A stretch of 64,000 nucleotides of DNA from Brachycybe producta (GCA_036925085.1 JAUPFP010000031.1:2294001-2358000), one strand, 5' to 3'. Positions 30,635-41,245 are shown, counted from the stretch's first letter. Notes: a model not told the origin generated them from the letters alone. Numbers and translations are program-made.

Positions 30635-31230
30635 TCAGAAAAAGTAACTTAAGTTAAATTTCAAGTTAACTATAAGTTAACTGTTAATGGTCTTAAGTTA
30701 CTAGTTACTCTGTTAGTAGAAGAAATGATTGCAAGTTACTTTTCAGTTGAATTACTCTTTTCAAAGTAACTGTTACAAGTAACTTGTCATTTCATTTATA
30801 TGAAAATTTGAACAACAACAAAAAAAACTTCTTCAAAAGTAACTTCAATTTTAGTTACCTGAAAAGTTAACTGTTCAGTTTCAGTTACTTTACAAGAGTT
30901 CTTAGAAGAAGAAGAAAAGCTATTTAAAATTTTAGTAACTTGTAACTTGTTAGTTTAGTTATATTAAAAATTAAAAGAAAAACATCTTCAAAAGTAACTG
31001 TTCAGTTTCAGTTACCTGAAAGTTAACTACTCCGTTTCAGTTACTTTTATAAGTTAGAATCTTAGAAGAAGAAAAATAACTTTCAATTGAGTTACACTGT
31101 AATTACTCATTTTAGTAACTTGTAACTTGTTAGTTCAGTTATGTTAAAATCTTCAAAAAAAAGTATCTGCTTACAGTTTCAAGTTACTTTGAAAGTTAAA
31201 TTTTCTTAGAAAATCATAAGAAAAATAACC
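30635..31230. repeat. AGTTACTT-rich imperfect array
   Basis: Dozens of AGTTACTT, AGTTAACTG and CAGTTTCAGTTAC words in loose order, with two larger blocks ending in TTAGAAGAAGAA. Confidence 0.75.
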
Positions 31231-31283
31231 ACCTTCATTACGAGCTGGAGTCCTCTTGTTTCGCAAAAATACAAGTGAAATTA

Positions 31284-31457
31284 TACGGAGTCCTGTAAAG
31301 GACATGAGATCGCAAATTCACAAATTTGTCATAACGGATTGTTAATTCTAACAATCCGTAATAAGAAATTGTGAATTTTCGATGCAATTAATCCTGTAAA
31401 GGGGATACGTTGCGAATTGTTGAATTTGTGACGTGTGTCTTTTAAAAGCCTCCGTAG
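31284..31457. mobile_element. Palindromic element with TACGGAGTCC ends
   Basis: TACGGAGTCCTGTAAAGGAC ... CTCCGTA; CGGATTGTTAATTC / ACAATCCG in the centre. The flanks ACAAGTGAAAT and GATTTCACTTGT are themselves inverted. Confidence 0.6.
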
Positions 31458-31538
31458 ATTTCACTTGTATTACAAGTAGACTTGCCACCTTGTGGAGGAC
31501 AGTCCTCTCCATTCGGAAAAACTGTTCTCCGGCCAGGG

Positions 31539-31744
31539 ACAGGCAATTAGAAATCGGGACAAACAGAAGTTGGTTCCGCCCTTTTTATGACGACCGGCAA
31601 CTTCTAATTGGTTTGTTGTGTGGTTTGACGTTGAAAAGGGCGGAGAATGTGACGTCAAACTACATAACCAACCAATTAGAAGTTGCCGGTCGTCATAAAA
31701 AGGGCGGAGCCAACTTCTGTTCGTCCCGATTTCTAATTGCCTGT
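31539..31744. mobile_element. C-family palindromic element (C4)
   Basis: ACAGGCAATTAGAAATCGG ... CTAATTGCCTGT, central CAACGT and TGACGTCA. Short ORFs on both strands are palindrome artefacts. Confidence 0.85.
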
Positions 31745-31789
31745 CTTAATGTTTGGTATGGAGAATAAATTTTAAGGTCTCTATAGCCA

Positions 31790-31995
31790 ACAGGCAGTTA
31801 GAAATCGGTCAAAACTTCAGTTGGCTCCGCCCTTGTTATTATGACCAGCAACTTCTAATTGGTTTGTTGTGTTGTTCGACGTTGAAAAGGGCGGAGAATG
31901 TGACGTCAGACTACATAACCAACCAATTAGAAGTTGCCGGTCGTCATAAGAAGGGCGGAGCCAACTTCTGTTCGTCCCGATTTCTAATTGCCTGT
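31790..31995. mobile_element. C-family palindromic element (C5)
   Basis: ACAGGCAGTTAGAAATCGG ... CTAATTGCCTGT, 45 bp from C4. Confidence 0.85.
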
Positions 31996-32105
31996 AGACC
32001 AGGACCATCCTCCACGAACGTATTTACACAATTTATTGTGTGGAAGACATGTTTGCCTTCGTGGAGGAAACGGTCCTGGTTCGGAGGACTGTCCTCCACA
32101 AAGGA

Positions 32106-32557
32106 GGAATGGTGGCTAGCCTAATTACAAGACTCGTATTTTTGAGAAACGTACGGCTCGTAAGTCTTTTTTCTTTAAAAACAAAGGCTTTTTTAAAGTT
32201 TAAACTTCCACGAACTTTTTAAATATCCTTGACATTTCAAGGCTGAATCCAGAAAAAAAGAAAATTTTTGTTGTTGTTGTTGTTCTTGTTTATTAAAAAT
32301 TATTACTTTTTTTTAAAAAAAGAGACAAAAGGCGGGTACCTTTTATAAAATAAACAATCTTAGCATTTTTTTGTTGTTGTTGTAAAAATTGTCTCTCTAA
32401 AATAATAACTTCTTATGAGCAAAACAGAAATTGTCAGAATAAAAAATGCTCATCTCGTAAAAAAAGGTTTGAAAATTTTACGAAATAAAAAAAAAGTTCC
32501 GAAAATTGTTTAAAATAAACTTTTTCGTTGGTTGAGAAGAGAACATATTCGAAAGCG
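32106..32557. other. Intergenic, nothing identified
   Basis: AT-rich with TTGTTGTTG runs; no supported ORF. Confidence 0.35.
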
Positions 32558-33137
32558 TTAAAGTGGCTTCTGTACATATTCATTTTGCTTTTGGTTCTCC
32601 ATCAGATGGCGCCACTGCAGTGGCTAATACTGTGCTCCATAGACGTTTTTTTTGGTAAAAAATTTCGATGCAAAAATGTCAAGCGAACGTTTTTTTTTAG
32701 AAATAATACTTTATGAAAAAAAAAAAAATTCAAATTGTTTTCAAAACTAGAATAGTAAAAAATTATGCTAAAAGTTTTTTCAAAATGTTTCAAAATAAAC
32801 AATTTTATAGTTCATTTTGAAAAATGACCCGTTTTTTTAGGTTTTTTTCCATTGAAATTTCATGAAAAAGTATTTTAGGCCTTTTTTTCAAACTGTCATA
32901 AAAAGTTTATTTTGAAAGATATCATCATTGAAAATTTTTTTACCATTATCATCAACTATTCTAGTTTCTAAAACATTTCTGAATTTTTTTCGTAATGTTT
33001 CTTCTGAAAAACGTTCGCTTGATGAATAGAAATTTTCCTCAAAACCGCAATTGGAAGACGGGAAGATTACCTTTCCTCCTCCTTCTATAGAACTGCAGTG
33101 GCGCCATCTGACATAAATATCTATTCAGCCACCTTAA
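32558..33137. mobile_element. B-family palindromic element, full copy
   Basis: TTAAAGTGGC ... GCCACCTTAA; AGATGGCGCCACTGCAGTGG at one side and CTGCAGTGGCGCCATCTG at the other. Confidence 0.85.
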
Positions 33138-33437
33138 CTACGAAAAGAAGTTTTAAAAAAACAAGTCATTTTATTATTAGAATTTAAAAAGTAGGAATTT
33201 AAGAAAAAAAAATTGGCTGCTGGCAGTAAATATATATTTAATAAATTTTTTGTTTTGTAATATTGCGAATTTTGCATTTTTTTTTTCCTGTTTTATTTTG
33301 AAAAATTTTTCAAAATATTGAAAAACTTTGATTTTTTTTTTCCTCTTTCAACTTTTCAAAGTTTGCATTTTTCTGTATAGTAAATTGTTTCGCAGCATTT
33401 TTTTAGTGTCTTTAGGACATTTTTATTGTCTCCTTAT

Positions 33438-33732
33438 TAGGGCTCGGATTTTTATGCAATATCAAGCAACCGTTTCTCAATCTGTGGCCCAAGAGCCAAT
33501 TATATATGAACTAACACACCCGTTTAGATCAACCAATAATGATTTTTTTAAAAAAAATCAAAAACACTGATAAGAGGCTAGAATTCTAGTTGACAATTGA
33601 TAATCAAGACATCTAGCCTCTAACCAGCCTATTTGATTTTAAAAAAAAGCTTAATTGCAGTTGCAAACTTCAGTTGGCACTCGGGCCACAAATTGAGAAA
33701 CGTTTGCTTGTTGCATAAAAACCCGAGCCCTA
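33438..33732. mobile_element. H-family element
   Basis: Inverted ends TAGGGCTCGGATTTTTATGC and GCATAAAAACCCGAGCCCTA, then CGTTTCTCAATCTGTGGCCC and its complement. One GAGGCTAGAATT...TAGCCTCTAACCAG unit in the centre. Confidence 0.75.
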
Positions 33733-33869
33733 CTTCTTATGAAGAAATTGAATTTTTTGTTAGAAAACTAGAAGAGTAAAAAAAAAAGAATCTAAATAAC
33801 TGAAAATTTCGAATATGGCCAACAAAAGGCCATAAAAAAGTTCATTTTAAAAGATATCAACGTGAAAAA

Positions 33870-33980
33870 TACCACTAAGTTCTCTAACCGCACATTTTGT
33901 TATTCAACGGTTTTGCATCCGTAAATATATTTCTATGGACGTGACGTCACACTGATGAATAACAGAATGTGCAGTAAGTT
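33870..33980. repeat. Small palindrome beside D4
   Basis: CGCACATTTTGTTATTCA pairs with TGAATAACAGAATGTGC; TGACGTCA near 33952 close to the centre. Confidence 0.5.
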
Positions 33981-33982
33981 GG

Positions 33983-34349
33983 TTCAAAGGGCTCCATTGA
34001 AAAATACTTGTGTAAATGCACGGTAGATGGCACCTGCAACCTCCATAAGGTGGTAAACTACACTCGCCGCCAATTAGTTGAAATAGAATGCAGGCCTTTT
34101 AGCTCTAAAAGCGCGTCCAAAACAACCTTAATTATCAGAGCACGTGGACAAACTTACATCCAGAACACAATATCAGTGACGAAGAGAGCACGTGTAGAGA
34201 AAGTGATGACGCAATTTAAAAGTTTGCCACGTGCAGAATAAAAAGGAAGGAGAGTCGAGTTGAAAGATTTGTCTCAGCACATTTCTATGGGAGGGCTAGT
34301 GGCGCCATCTAACGCTACACGCACAAAAATGATCTACTTGCATTCTTAA
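33983..34349 (-). mobile_element. D-family element (D4)
   Basis: Reverse orientation, from GGGCTCCATTG to GATCTACTTGCATTCTTAA. The left TTAA is not preserved. Confidence 0.7.
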
Positions 34350-34376
34350 ATGATCTTTATTGTAATATTTTTACTC

Positions 34377-34751
34377 TTAAGACTACAAGTAGATCATTTA
34401 TTTTGGTGCGTGTAGCGTTAGATGGCGCTACTAGCCATCCTCCTCTAGAAATGTACTGACACTATTCAACTCTTGACTCACCTTCTTCCTTTTTTTTCTG
34501 CACGTGGCAAACTTTTAATTGCGTCATCGGCTATTTCTCTACACGTGCTCTCTCTCTTCACTTATATTATGTTCTGGGTATAAGTTTGTCCACGTGCTCT
34601 GATAATTAAGGTTGTTTTGGACGCTTTTAGAGCTAAAAGGGGTGCATTCTATTTCAACTAATTGGCGACGAGTGTAGTTTACTACCTATGGAGGTTGCAC
34701 GCGCCATCTACCTTACATTTATACAAGTATTTTACTATGAAGCACTCTTAA
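34377..34751 (+). mobile_element. D-family element (D5), head-to-head with D4
   Basis: TTAAGACTACAAGTAGATCA ... CACTCTTAA, TTAA at both ends; 27 bp from D4 in opposite orientation, so the pair forms a giant inverted repeat of about 770 bp. Confidence 0.75.
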
Positions 34752-35418
34752 GGACACGTTTTCATGTTGATATTTTTAAGAATTACTTTATATCACAATT
34801 TCACGTTCTCAATTATCGTTATTTTTATCATTAAAAATGCAGCATTCGGGGAAACTCTTCTTGTTTCTTCTGCAAGATTTTCAAGTTTTTCTTGAAGTTA
34901 TTTTTCAAGCAAGTGTTTTAATGACTTTTTTCTTCAAAAGTTAAGTTGAAAATAATTCTTAGGACAAAACAAAAACACGAAACAATTATTCCATGTTATA
35001 AATTTTAATACCCTATTTGTAAAATTGTATTAAAAAAAAAAGCTTCGTTTTTAAAATTGTCGAATTAATTATTATATATTTAGTGCCGTGTGTACCTTTT
35101 TTTATTATTATTTGGTTGCTCTTTCTAGTTTTCTTTTATTCCGAAACTCAAATTGTATTAAAAAATAATTACCTTTGATATTATTATTATTATTATTATT
35201 ATCGAGAAAGAAAAATTAAACAACAATAACGAAAAATTTTGTTGTTTTTTTAAAATTAAGCTTTTTTTTTTTCGATTAAAAAATGCTTTATTATTATTGC
35301 CAAAAGGGTTGTTTCATTTAAATCGACATTTTTACAAAAAAAATTCCGGTTATTCCGCAATTTTAGAAGAGCTAACACTAAAGAGAAATTGAAAAGTAGA
35401 AACTAAGACTGGATAGTA
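34752..35418. other. Intergenic, nothing identified
   Basis: AT-rich with a TTATTATTA run near 35180. No gene. Confidence 0.35.
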
Positions 35419-35424
35419 TTAATA

Positions 35425-35726
35425 TACGGAGCCCTGTAAAGAACATGAAAGATTTTTTTTTTAAATCTCGACATGTCGATTTTTAATGGCGACTTTTTAT
35501 AAAACTGGACATGTCGACTTTTAATCTCTTTTATTATGCCATGTAGTGCGCGCCATACTCTAATAATTAATTATTGCAAGCGCCCTCTTGTAGAAGCAAT
35601 AATTTTAATTATTAAGAGTATCGTGCACACAACATGGTATACTTAACATGGCGGAATAAAAGAGATTCAAAGTCGACATGTCGAGATTGAAAAAAAAATC
35701 TCGCATGTCCTTTTCAGGGCTCCGTA
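35425..35726. mobile_element. TACGGAGCCC palindromic element with TTAATA flanks
   Basis: 302 bp between identical TTAATA at 35419-35424 and 35727-35732. Arms: TACGGAGCCCTGTAAAGAAC / GGGCTCCGTA, TCTCGACATGTCGA, AATCTCTTTTATT, CTCTAATAATTAATTATTG. No ORF. Confidence 0.75.
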
Positions 35727-36525
35727 TTAATAGTATTTGCCATATTGTGAATATATATCTTTCAAAATAAAACATTTATTAGACGAAAATTCTTAAAATA
35801 TCGTCTGCTGTTGGATCATTTTCTAACTGAACATAAAAAAAGCTTATTTTAAAAGATATCATCAAACCCTTAAATGAGTTACCCTTCTAGCTTCTAAAAC
35901 ACTTTCCAATTTCTCTTAATTTTCGTTTACACATTAAAAAACCAGCTTAATATAAACTTATCCATTTCAAAAAAAAAAGTTCATATATCAGACTTTAATT
36001 TAATTTGCATAATTAATAATTTTAATTAGGCCTACTTTTATGTTAATAAAAACAAATTTTAAATGACGGAATTTCTCAAATACTTCGATTATTTTCTTCT
36101 AAATTTCGTTATAATAGCGTTTAATATAACGAAGTTTTTTTTTTTTTAAATTCTTACGAATTTTGTTTGCTTATTTTAAAAATTATGATTTATTTTGAAC
36201 AATCCCTTATTGTGCAATTGATGTTATTTTAATTCTGATGTTCACCCAATGTTAAAAAAATTGTCTACATGTTCCTAACTGTGTATTAGTCGTAGTTTTC
36301 AAACACGACTTTCTCTCACCCCTCTCTCTCTCTCTCTCTCTCTCTGTAAAATTATGAAAAAAAATGTTTTGCCTAAAATGAATTTCGTAGGCAATTAATT
36401 AGCTGTATGAGTAAAATTAGCTTAAACTCCTTTAAAAGAGCACAAAAACCCACTTAACTTGGTTTTAAATGGTGTAAACACGGCACATCTCGAACTTTGT
36501 TCTTTCTGATTCAGAAATTAGGAGA
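35727..36525. other. A-like fold-back and AT-rich intergenic sequence
   Basis: A degenerate A copy at about 35745-35915, T-runs and a CT microsatellite near 36315-36345. No gene. Confidence 0.45.
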
Positions 36526-36529
36526 AACT

Positions 36530-36990
36530 TACGGAGCCCCTTTTAGGACACGACAAGAAATAAATGGTTGTTCAAGTTGAAAAGGTTGTTCAGTCATATT
36601 TTCATTCTTTCAAAATAAACTTTTTATAAATAAAAAAAAAGTTGGGTCATTTTCAAACCTTAAAAGTGATTGAAGCTACCCTTCTAGTTTCTAAAATATA
36701 CTTCAAGTTTCTACGGGAGCCCCTTTTAGGACATGAGACAGAATGCTGCTCCAATATGTTGAGATACTAAGTCAATATATTGAAATACTGAGTATATTGA
36801 CTTAGTATCTCAACAAATTGGAGCAGCATTCTTTCCAATGTCCTAAAAGGGGCTCCCGTAGAAACTTGAAATATATTTTAGAAACTAGAAGGGTAGCTTC
36901 AATCACTTTTAAGCTTTGAAAATGACAAATTCAAAATGACCCAACTTTTTTTTATTTATAAAAAGTTTATTTTGAAAGATTATTCACAAC
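36530..36990. mobile_element. Large nested palindrome: A arms around a TACGGGAGCC element
   Basis: Centre 36712-36860 is a TACGGGAGCCCCTTTTAGGA ... CTCCCGTA palindrome. Both sides continue as inverted A sequence: CTACCCTTCTAGTTTC on the left, GAAACTAGAAGGGTAG on the right, out to GGGTCATTTTC and AAGTTTATTTTGAAAG. Confidence 0.75.
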
Positions 36991-37338
36991 ATGAAAATAT
37001 GATTGAACTACCTTTTCTAGTTTCTAACCTTTCTTTCTAGTTTCTCGTTTTTTGTTCTTCTTGAAAGACAGAAGGAATTATCAAAAATCAGCTATTCCTT
37101 AAACCATCTTTAAAATTCAACCCTTTATTCATACAGTTAAATTAGATGTTGTAATTTGTAAATTTTGTTAAAAATTAACAAAAAAACGTCATTTTTGTTA
37201 AATATTGTAGAAATATTGAAAATTAATAAATATGTAATATCTTCATAAAAAAAACACTTGCCATCATTTGAGAGATGAATAATTTCAAGATATTAAAAAA
37301 TAACCTCTTTTTTTAAAAAATTAAAAACATTGTTATTA

Positions 37339-38137
37339 TTAGGATTCGGATTTTTAATGCAAATATCAAAGCAAAGTGTTTCTCAATCTGTGGCCCCCAA
37401 AGTGCCAATTGAGCAGTAATCCTAATCCTCATCATCATCATCATTAGAATAAATGTAATCAAAAAGGCTTGTTAGAGGCTAAATGTCTAATTACTATTAG
37501 TTGTCAACTAGAAAGTGCTAGCCTCTAACCAGTATTTTTGAATTAAAAAAATTGTTGGTTGATCTAATCACCCTCCTCATTATAGCAACTGTAACTATGA
37601 TTTTTTCTAACAAAAAAAAGCTTGTTAGAGGCTAAATGTGTGATTACTATCAGTTGTCAACTAGAAAGTTCTAGCCTCTAACCAGTGTTTTTAATTGAAA
37701 AAAAAAAGCAATTGTTGGTTGATCTAATCATCTTCATCATTATAGTAATTCCAATTATGACTTTTATTACCAAAAAAACGCTCATTAGAGGCTAAATGTT
37801 TAATTACTATTAGTTGTCAACTAGAATGTGCTAGCCTCTAACCAACCAGTATTTTTTGAATTAAAAAAAATTGTTGGTTGATCTAATCACCCTCCTCATT
37901 AGAGCAACTGTAATTGACTTTTTCTAACAAAAAAAAGGCTTGTTAGAGGCTAAATGTGTCTGATTACTATCAGTTGTCAACTAGAAAGTTCTAGCCTCTA
38001 ATCAGTGTTTTTGATTTAAAAAAATTATAATTGTTGGTTGTTCTAAATAGGAGATTGTTACGTTCACAATTGGCTCTTGGGGGCCACACATTGAGAAACG
38101 TTTCCTTTTGATATTTTGCATAAAAATCCGAGCCCTA
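37339..38137. mobile_element. H-family element with internal tandem units
   Basis: Ends TAGGATTCGG ... CCGAGCCCTA. Inside, four units of about 155 bp: TTGTTAGAGGCTAAATG, TAGTTGTCAACTAGAAAG, CTAGCCTCTAACCAG, TTGTTGGTTGATCTAAT. Confidence 0.8.
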
Positions 38138-38575
38138 TTTATTATATTACAAAATTTGACATTTTGTTGTGTTTGAAACATTTGTTTAAAAAAAACTGCT
38201 GGATTTCAGTCAATTTTTTTTTTGTATTTTAACCCAACTTTTTATTGTTGAAGATAAATTCTTAATTAAGAATTCCGTAATTTTAATTATGTTTTTATGG
38301 AAAATGTTTTTTTTTTCTCCAAATTTCTCTTTAAAAACATCGTTTAAATTAAAACATGTAAAAAGAAAATGGGTATATTTTCTAGAATAACCATTTTTGA
38401 TCGTATTTGTTGTTGTTGATGAAAATATTGTTTGTGTTCCCTGTTTTTTCTCAATTTTAAATAAAACCGTATTTCACTCCAGAATTAAAAAAAGTCTTAA
38501 TTTCGCATTATCGATTAACATTATCAATCGATTAACATTATCGATTTGAAGGGGGTTTTGGGGCACAGGAGCAAA
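38138..38575. other. Intergenic, nothing identified
   Basis: AT-rich, short TATCGATTAACAT repeats near 38510. No gene. Confidence 0.35.
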
Positions 38576-39440
38576 ATCAAGAAAAACTTAAATGTGTTTT
38601 AGAAACTAGAAGGGTAGCTCAATCACTTTAAGACAATTTTTCATGTTTGATATATCTTTCAAAATAAACTTTTTAGAAACAAAAATATGTTCTGCTTAAA
38701 AGTTTGGTCATTTTCAAACTGACATGAAAAGCTTATTTTGAAAGATATCAAGATGAAAATACTCCATAAGTGATTGAGTTACCCTTCTAGTTTCTAAAAC
38801 ACTTTCTAGTTTCTTTTAATTCATACCTGAAATACTTGAAGCGTTTACACTTTTAAAAATCACCTCTCACATAAAAACGCTTATTTTGAACGATATCAAC
38901 ATGAAAATACTCCTTAAGTGATTGAGTTGCCCTTCTAGTTTCTAAAACACTTTTAAGTTCTCTCTAAAATAATCAGAGTTTGAGCGGTGTTTACACTTTA
39001 AAAAGCCACCTCTGACATAAAAAAGCTCATTTTGAAAAATATCAAACATGAAAAATAACTAAGTGATTGAGCTACCCTTCTAGTTTCTAAAACACTTGAG
39101 TTTCTTTTAATTCGCACCATAAAGACTAGAATAATCAGAGTTAAGAGTGACGTTTACACTTTTAAAAGTCACCTCTTACATAAAAACGCTTATTTTGAAC
39201 GATATCAACATGAAAATAACTAAGTGATTGAGTTGCCCTTCTAGTTTCTAACACACTTTCAAGTTCTCTCTTCATTTTGCACCTGAAAGACTAGAATAAT
39301 CAGAGTTTGAGCGGTGTTTACACTTTAAAAGCCACCTCATGACTTAACAAAAAGCTTATTTTGAAAGATATCAAACATGAAAATAACTAAGTAATTAAGC
39401 GACCCTTCTAGTTTCTAAAACACTTAATAGTTTCTTTTAA
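38576..39440. mobile_element. A-family array with repeated right halves
   Basis: One full fold-back (38585-38810), then four successive right halves, each GCTTATTTTGAA...CCCTTCTAGTTTCTAA plus GTTTACACTTTAAAA, spaced about 120-180 bp. Confidence 0.75.
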
Positions 39441-39442
39441 TT

Positions 39443-40135
39443 TTGCACTCGAAAGATATGTTGCAACTGTGGCATGAAACCAAAGTGTTGTTCACAAAAG
39501 ACAAAAGTGATTCTTTCCAAAACGATTTCCTAATCCGCAAACCGAAAGCCAAAAAAAAAAAGTTGATTTTGAAATCGTCTTCTCTTGAAATTGAAACGAT
39601 GTCCAAAATAAATGTTTGCTTATTTAGAAACAGGTAAAGAGGGGGGCTTAAAATTAAACCCCCTCTCTTCTCGAAGAAGAAGACCGAGAGACGTTTCCAA
39701 AAAAGGGAAGTTGGAATCTTCACCCAGACATTTTTTTTCGAAAAAGAACATTTCAGGAATGTCAATCCAAGATGGAGAAGAAAACAACTCAAAATTGTTA
39801 CTCAATGAGTCATATTTTTTTTAGGAACGAGACAGGCAGTTAGAAATAGGTGAAAACTTCAGTTGGCTCCGCCCTTTTTATGACGACCACCAACTTCTAA
39901 TTGGGTGGTTATGAAGTCTGACGTCACATGCTCTCTGCCCTTTTTAACGTCAGACTACATAACCAGCCAATTAGAAGTTGGTGGTCGTCATAACAAGGGC
40001 GGAGCCAACTGAAGTTTTCACCTATTTCTAACTGCCTGTAGGAACGAGTCAAAAAATCTAAGAAATCAAGATGGAAACTTGGCACATTTTTATAACTTGA
40101 AATCACCCCTTGTAGAAAGAGAGAGTTCAAGTTAA
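39443..40135 (+). other. Coding-like island of unknown identity, interrupted by a C element
   Basis: Between A repeats and a palindromic array is a non-repeat stretch whose frame at 39443-39633 is open, Lys/Ser-rich (SDSFQNDFLIRKPKAKKKK) and ends in CAG with GTAAAG, a good donor. A TTTTTTTTAG acceptor-like site at 39815-39824 leads into GAACGAG, where a C element (39832-40039) has inserted. Joining 39633 to 40042 keeps a frame open to TAA 40133-40135. No family is recognised. It may be a partial gene, a pseudogene fragment or chance. Confidence 0.2.
39832..40039. mobile_element. C-family palindromic element (C6) with exact 9-bp duplication
   Basis: 208 bp, ACAGGCAGTTAG ... CTAACTGCCTGT, flanked by AGGAACGAG at 39823-39831 and 40040-40048. 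This gives the element ends and its duplication length directly. Confidence 0.9.
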
Positions 40136-41035
40136 AGTTCAAGATACAAATCATCTTCTTGAATTTGCACCTTTTTTAAGTTTTAACTTGAAATCTCTAA
40201 ACACAATTTCAACATAGGAAAGTGAAGAAATATTTTTCTATGTTGAAATTGTGTTTAGAGATTTCAAGTTAAAACTTAAAACATTAAGGTGCAAATTCAA
40301 GAAGATGATTTGTATCTTGAACCCTCTCAGCAGGGTTTCAACATGGAGAAACTTAGGAATGAGAAGAAATGTTTTTCTATGTTAAAATTGTGTTTAGAGA
40401 TTTCAAGTTAAAACTTAAAACATTAAGGTGCAAATTCAAGAAAATGATTTGTATCTTGAACTTTAACTTGAACCCTCTCAGCAGGGTTTCAACATGGAGA
40501 AACTTAGGAAAGTGAATAAATGTTTCCATGTTGAAACTCTGCTGAGAGGGTTCAAGTAAAAGTCCAAGATACAAATCATCTTCATGAATTTGCACCTTAG
40601 ATCTTTTTAAGTTTTAACTTGAAACCTCTAAACACAATTTCAACATAGAAAACATTTTTCTTTCCTAAGTTTCTCTATGTTGAAACCCTGCTGAGAGGAT
40701 TCAAGTTAAAGTCCAAGATACAAATCATCTTCTTGAATTTGCACCTTAATGTTTTAAGTTTTAACTTGAAATCTCTAAACACAATTTAAACATAGAAAAA
40801 CATCTCATTCCTTAGTTCTTCTATGTTGTGAAACCCTGATTAGAGAGTTCAAGTTGAACATCATGCAATAAGTTTTCTTCTTGAATTTGCACCTTAGCAC
40901 TTTTCACTTCAACTTGAAACCTCTGAACAGAGTTCCAAAATAGTAAAACCCTCCCTTCAAGGATTCTTTTTCTATGTTTTCTGTGCTGAAACCCTTGTTT
41001 AGAGGGTTTCCAGTTAAAAGTTCATTATTTTCTTC
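40125..41035. repeat. Palindromic array of AAATTCAAGAAGATGATTTG-type units
   Basis: Modules AGGTGCAAATTCAAGAA, TTGTATCTTGAAC, CCTCTCAGCAGGGTTTCAAC and TATGTTGAAATTGTG recur in both orientations at least six times, just beyond the ERGIC3 3' end. Confidence 0.75.
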
Positions 41036-41239
41036 CATCATTTTTGTCTAGAAATAGTTTATTTTGAAAGATATCAAAATAAAAACACCCTAATAAGTGA
41101 TTGGAGCTACTCTTCTAGTTTCTAAAACATTTTCAAGTTTCCTTTAATTTTATTCCTGATAGAAGACAGAAATATTCCTGAAGGAAAATGATGAGGATTC
41201 AAAAATACGAATTATTTCAATTTTTGTTTTTAAAATTTT

Positions 41240-41245
41240 TTTATT
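41240..41245 (-). promoter_or_regulatory. Polyadenylation signal of ERGIC3
   Basis: Reverse-strand AATAAA (TTTATT on the + strand) 44 bp beyond the ERGIC3 stop codon. Position fits a 3' end signal. Confidence 0.5.

Larger units (their letters stand above)
31484..32105. mobile_element. Host palindrome containing two C elements
   Basis: Outer arms TGTGGAGGACAGTCCTC and GAGGACTGTCCTCCACA enclose C4 and C5 plus shorter TCCTCC/GGAGGA inverted words. The C copies look like later insertions. Confidence 0.5.

Noticed and set aside
30436-30657. 73-codon ORF after the Tribbles stop codon
   Set aside because: Follows directly in the presumed 3' UTR, contains Ser/Phe runs from TCC/TTT repeats and has no homologue I recognise.
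31433-32124. Several overlapping ORFs of 60-123 codons on both strands with a shared [13 protein letters not shown] peptide
   Set aside because: They are translations of C palindromes; the same peptide appears on both strands and in every C copy (18.3, 23.2, 45.9, 47.5-48.0 kb), so it follows the repeat, not a gene.
39424-39792. 122-codon minus-strand ORF at 39.4-39.8 kb
   Set aside because: Considered as an ERGIC3 terminal exon, but the true last exon, encoding [11 protein letters not shown], is at 41289-41368; this ORF has no match.
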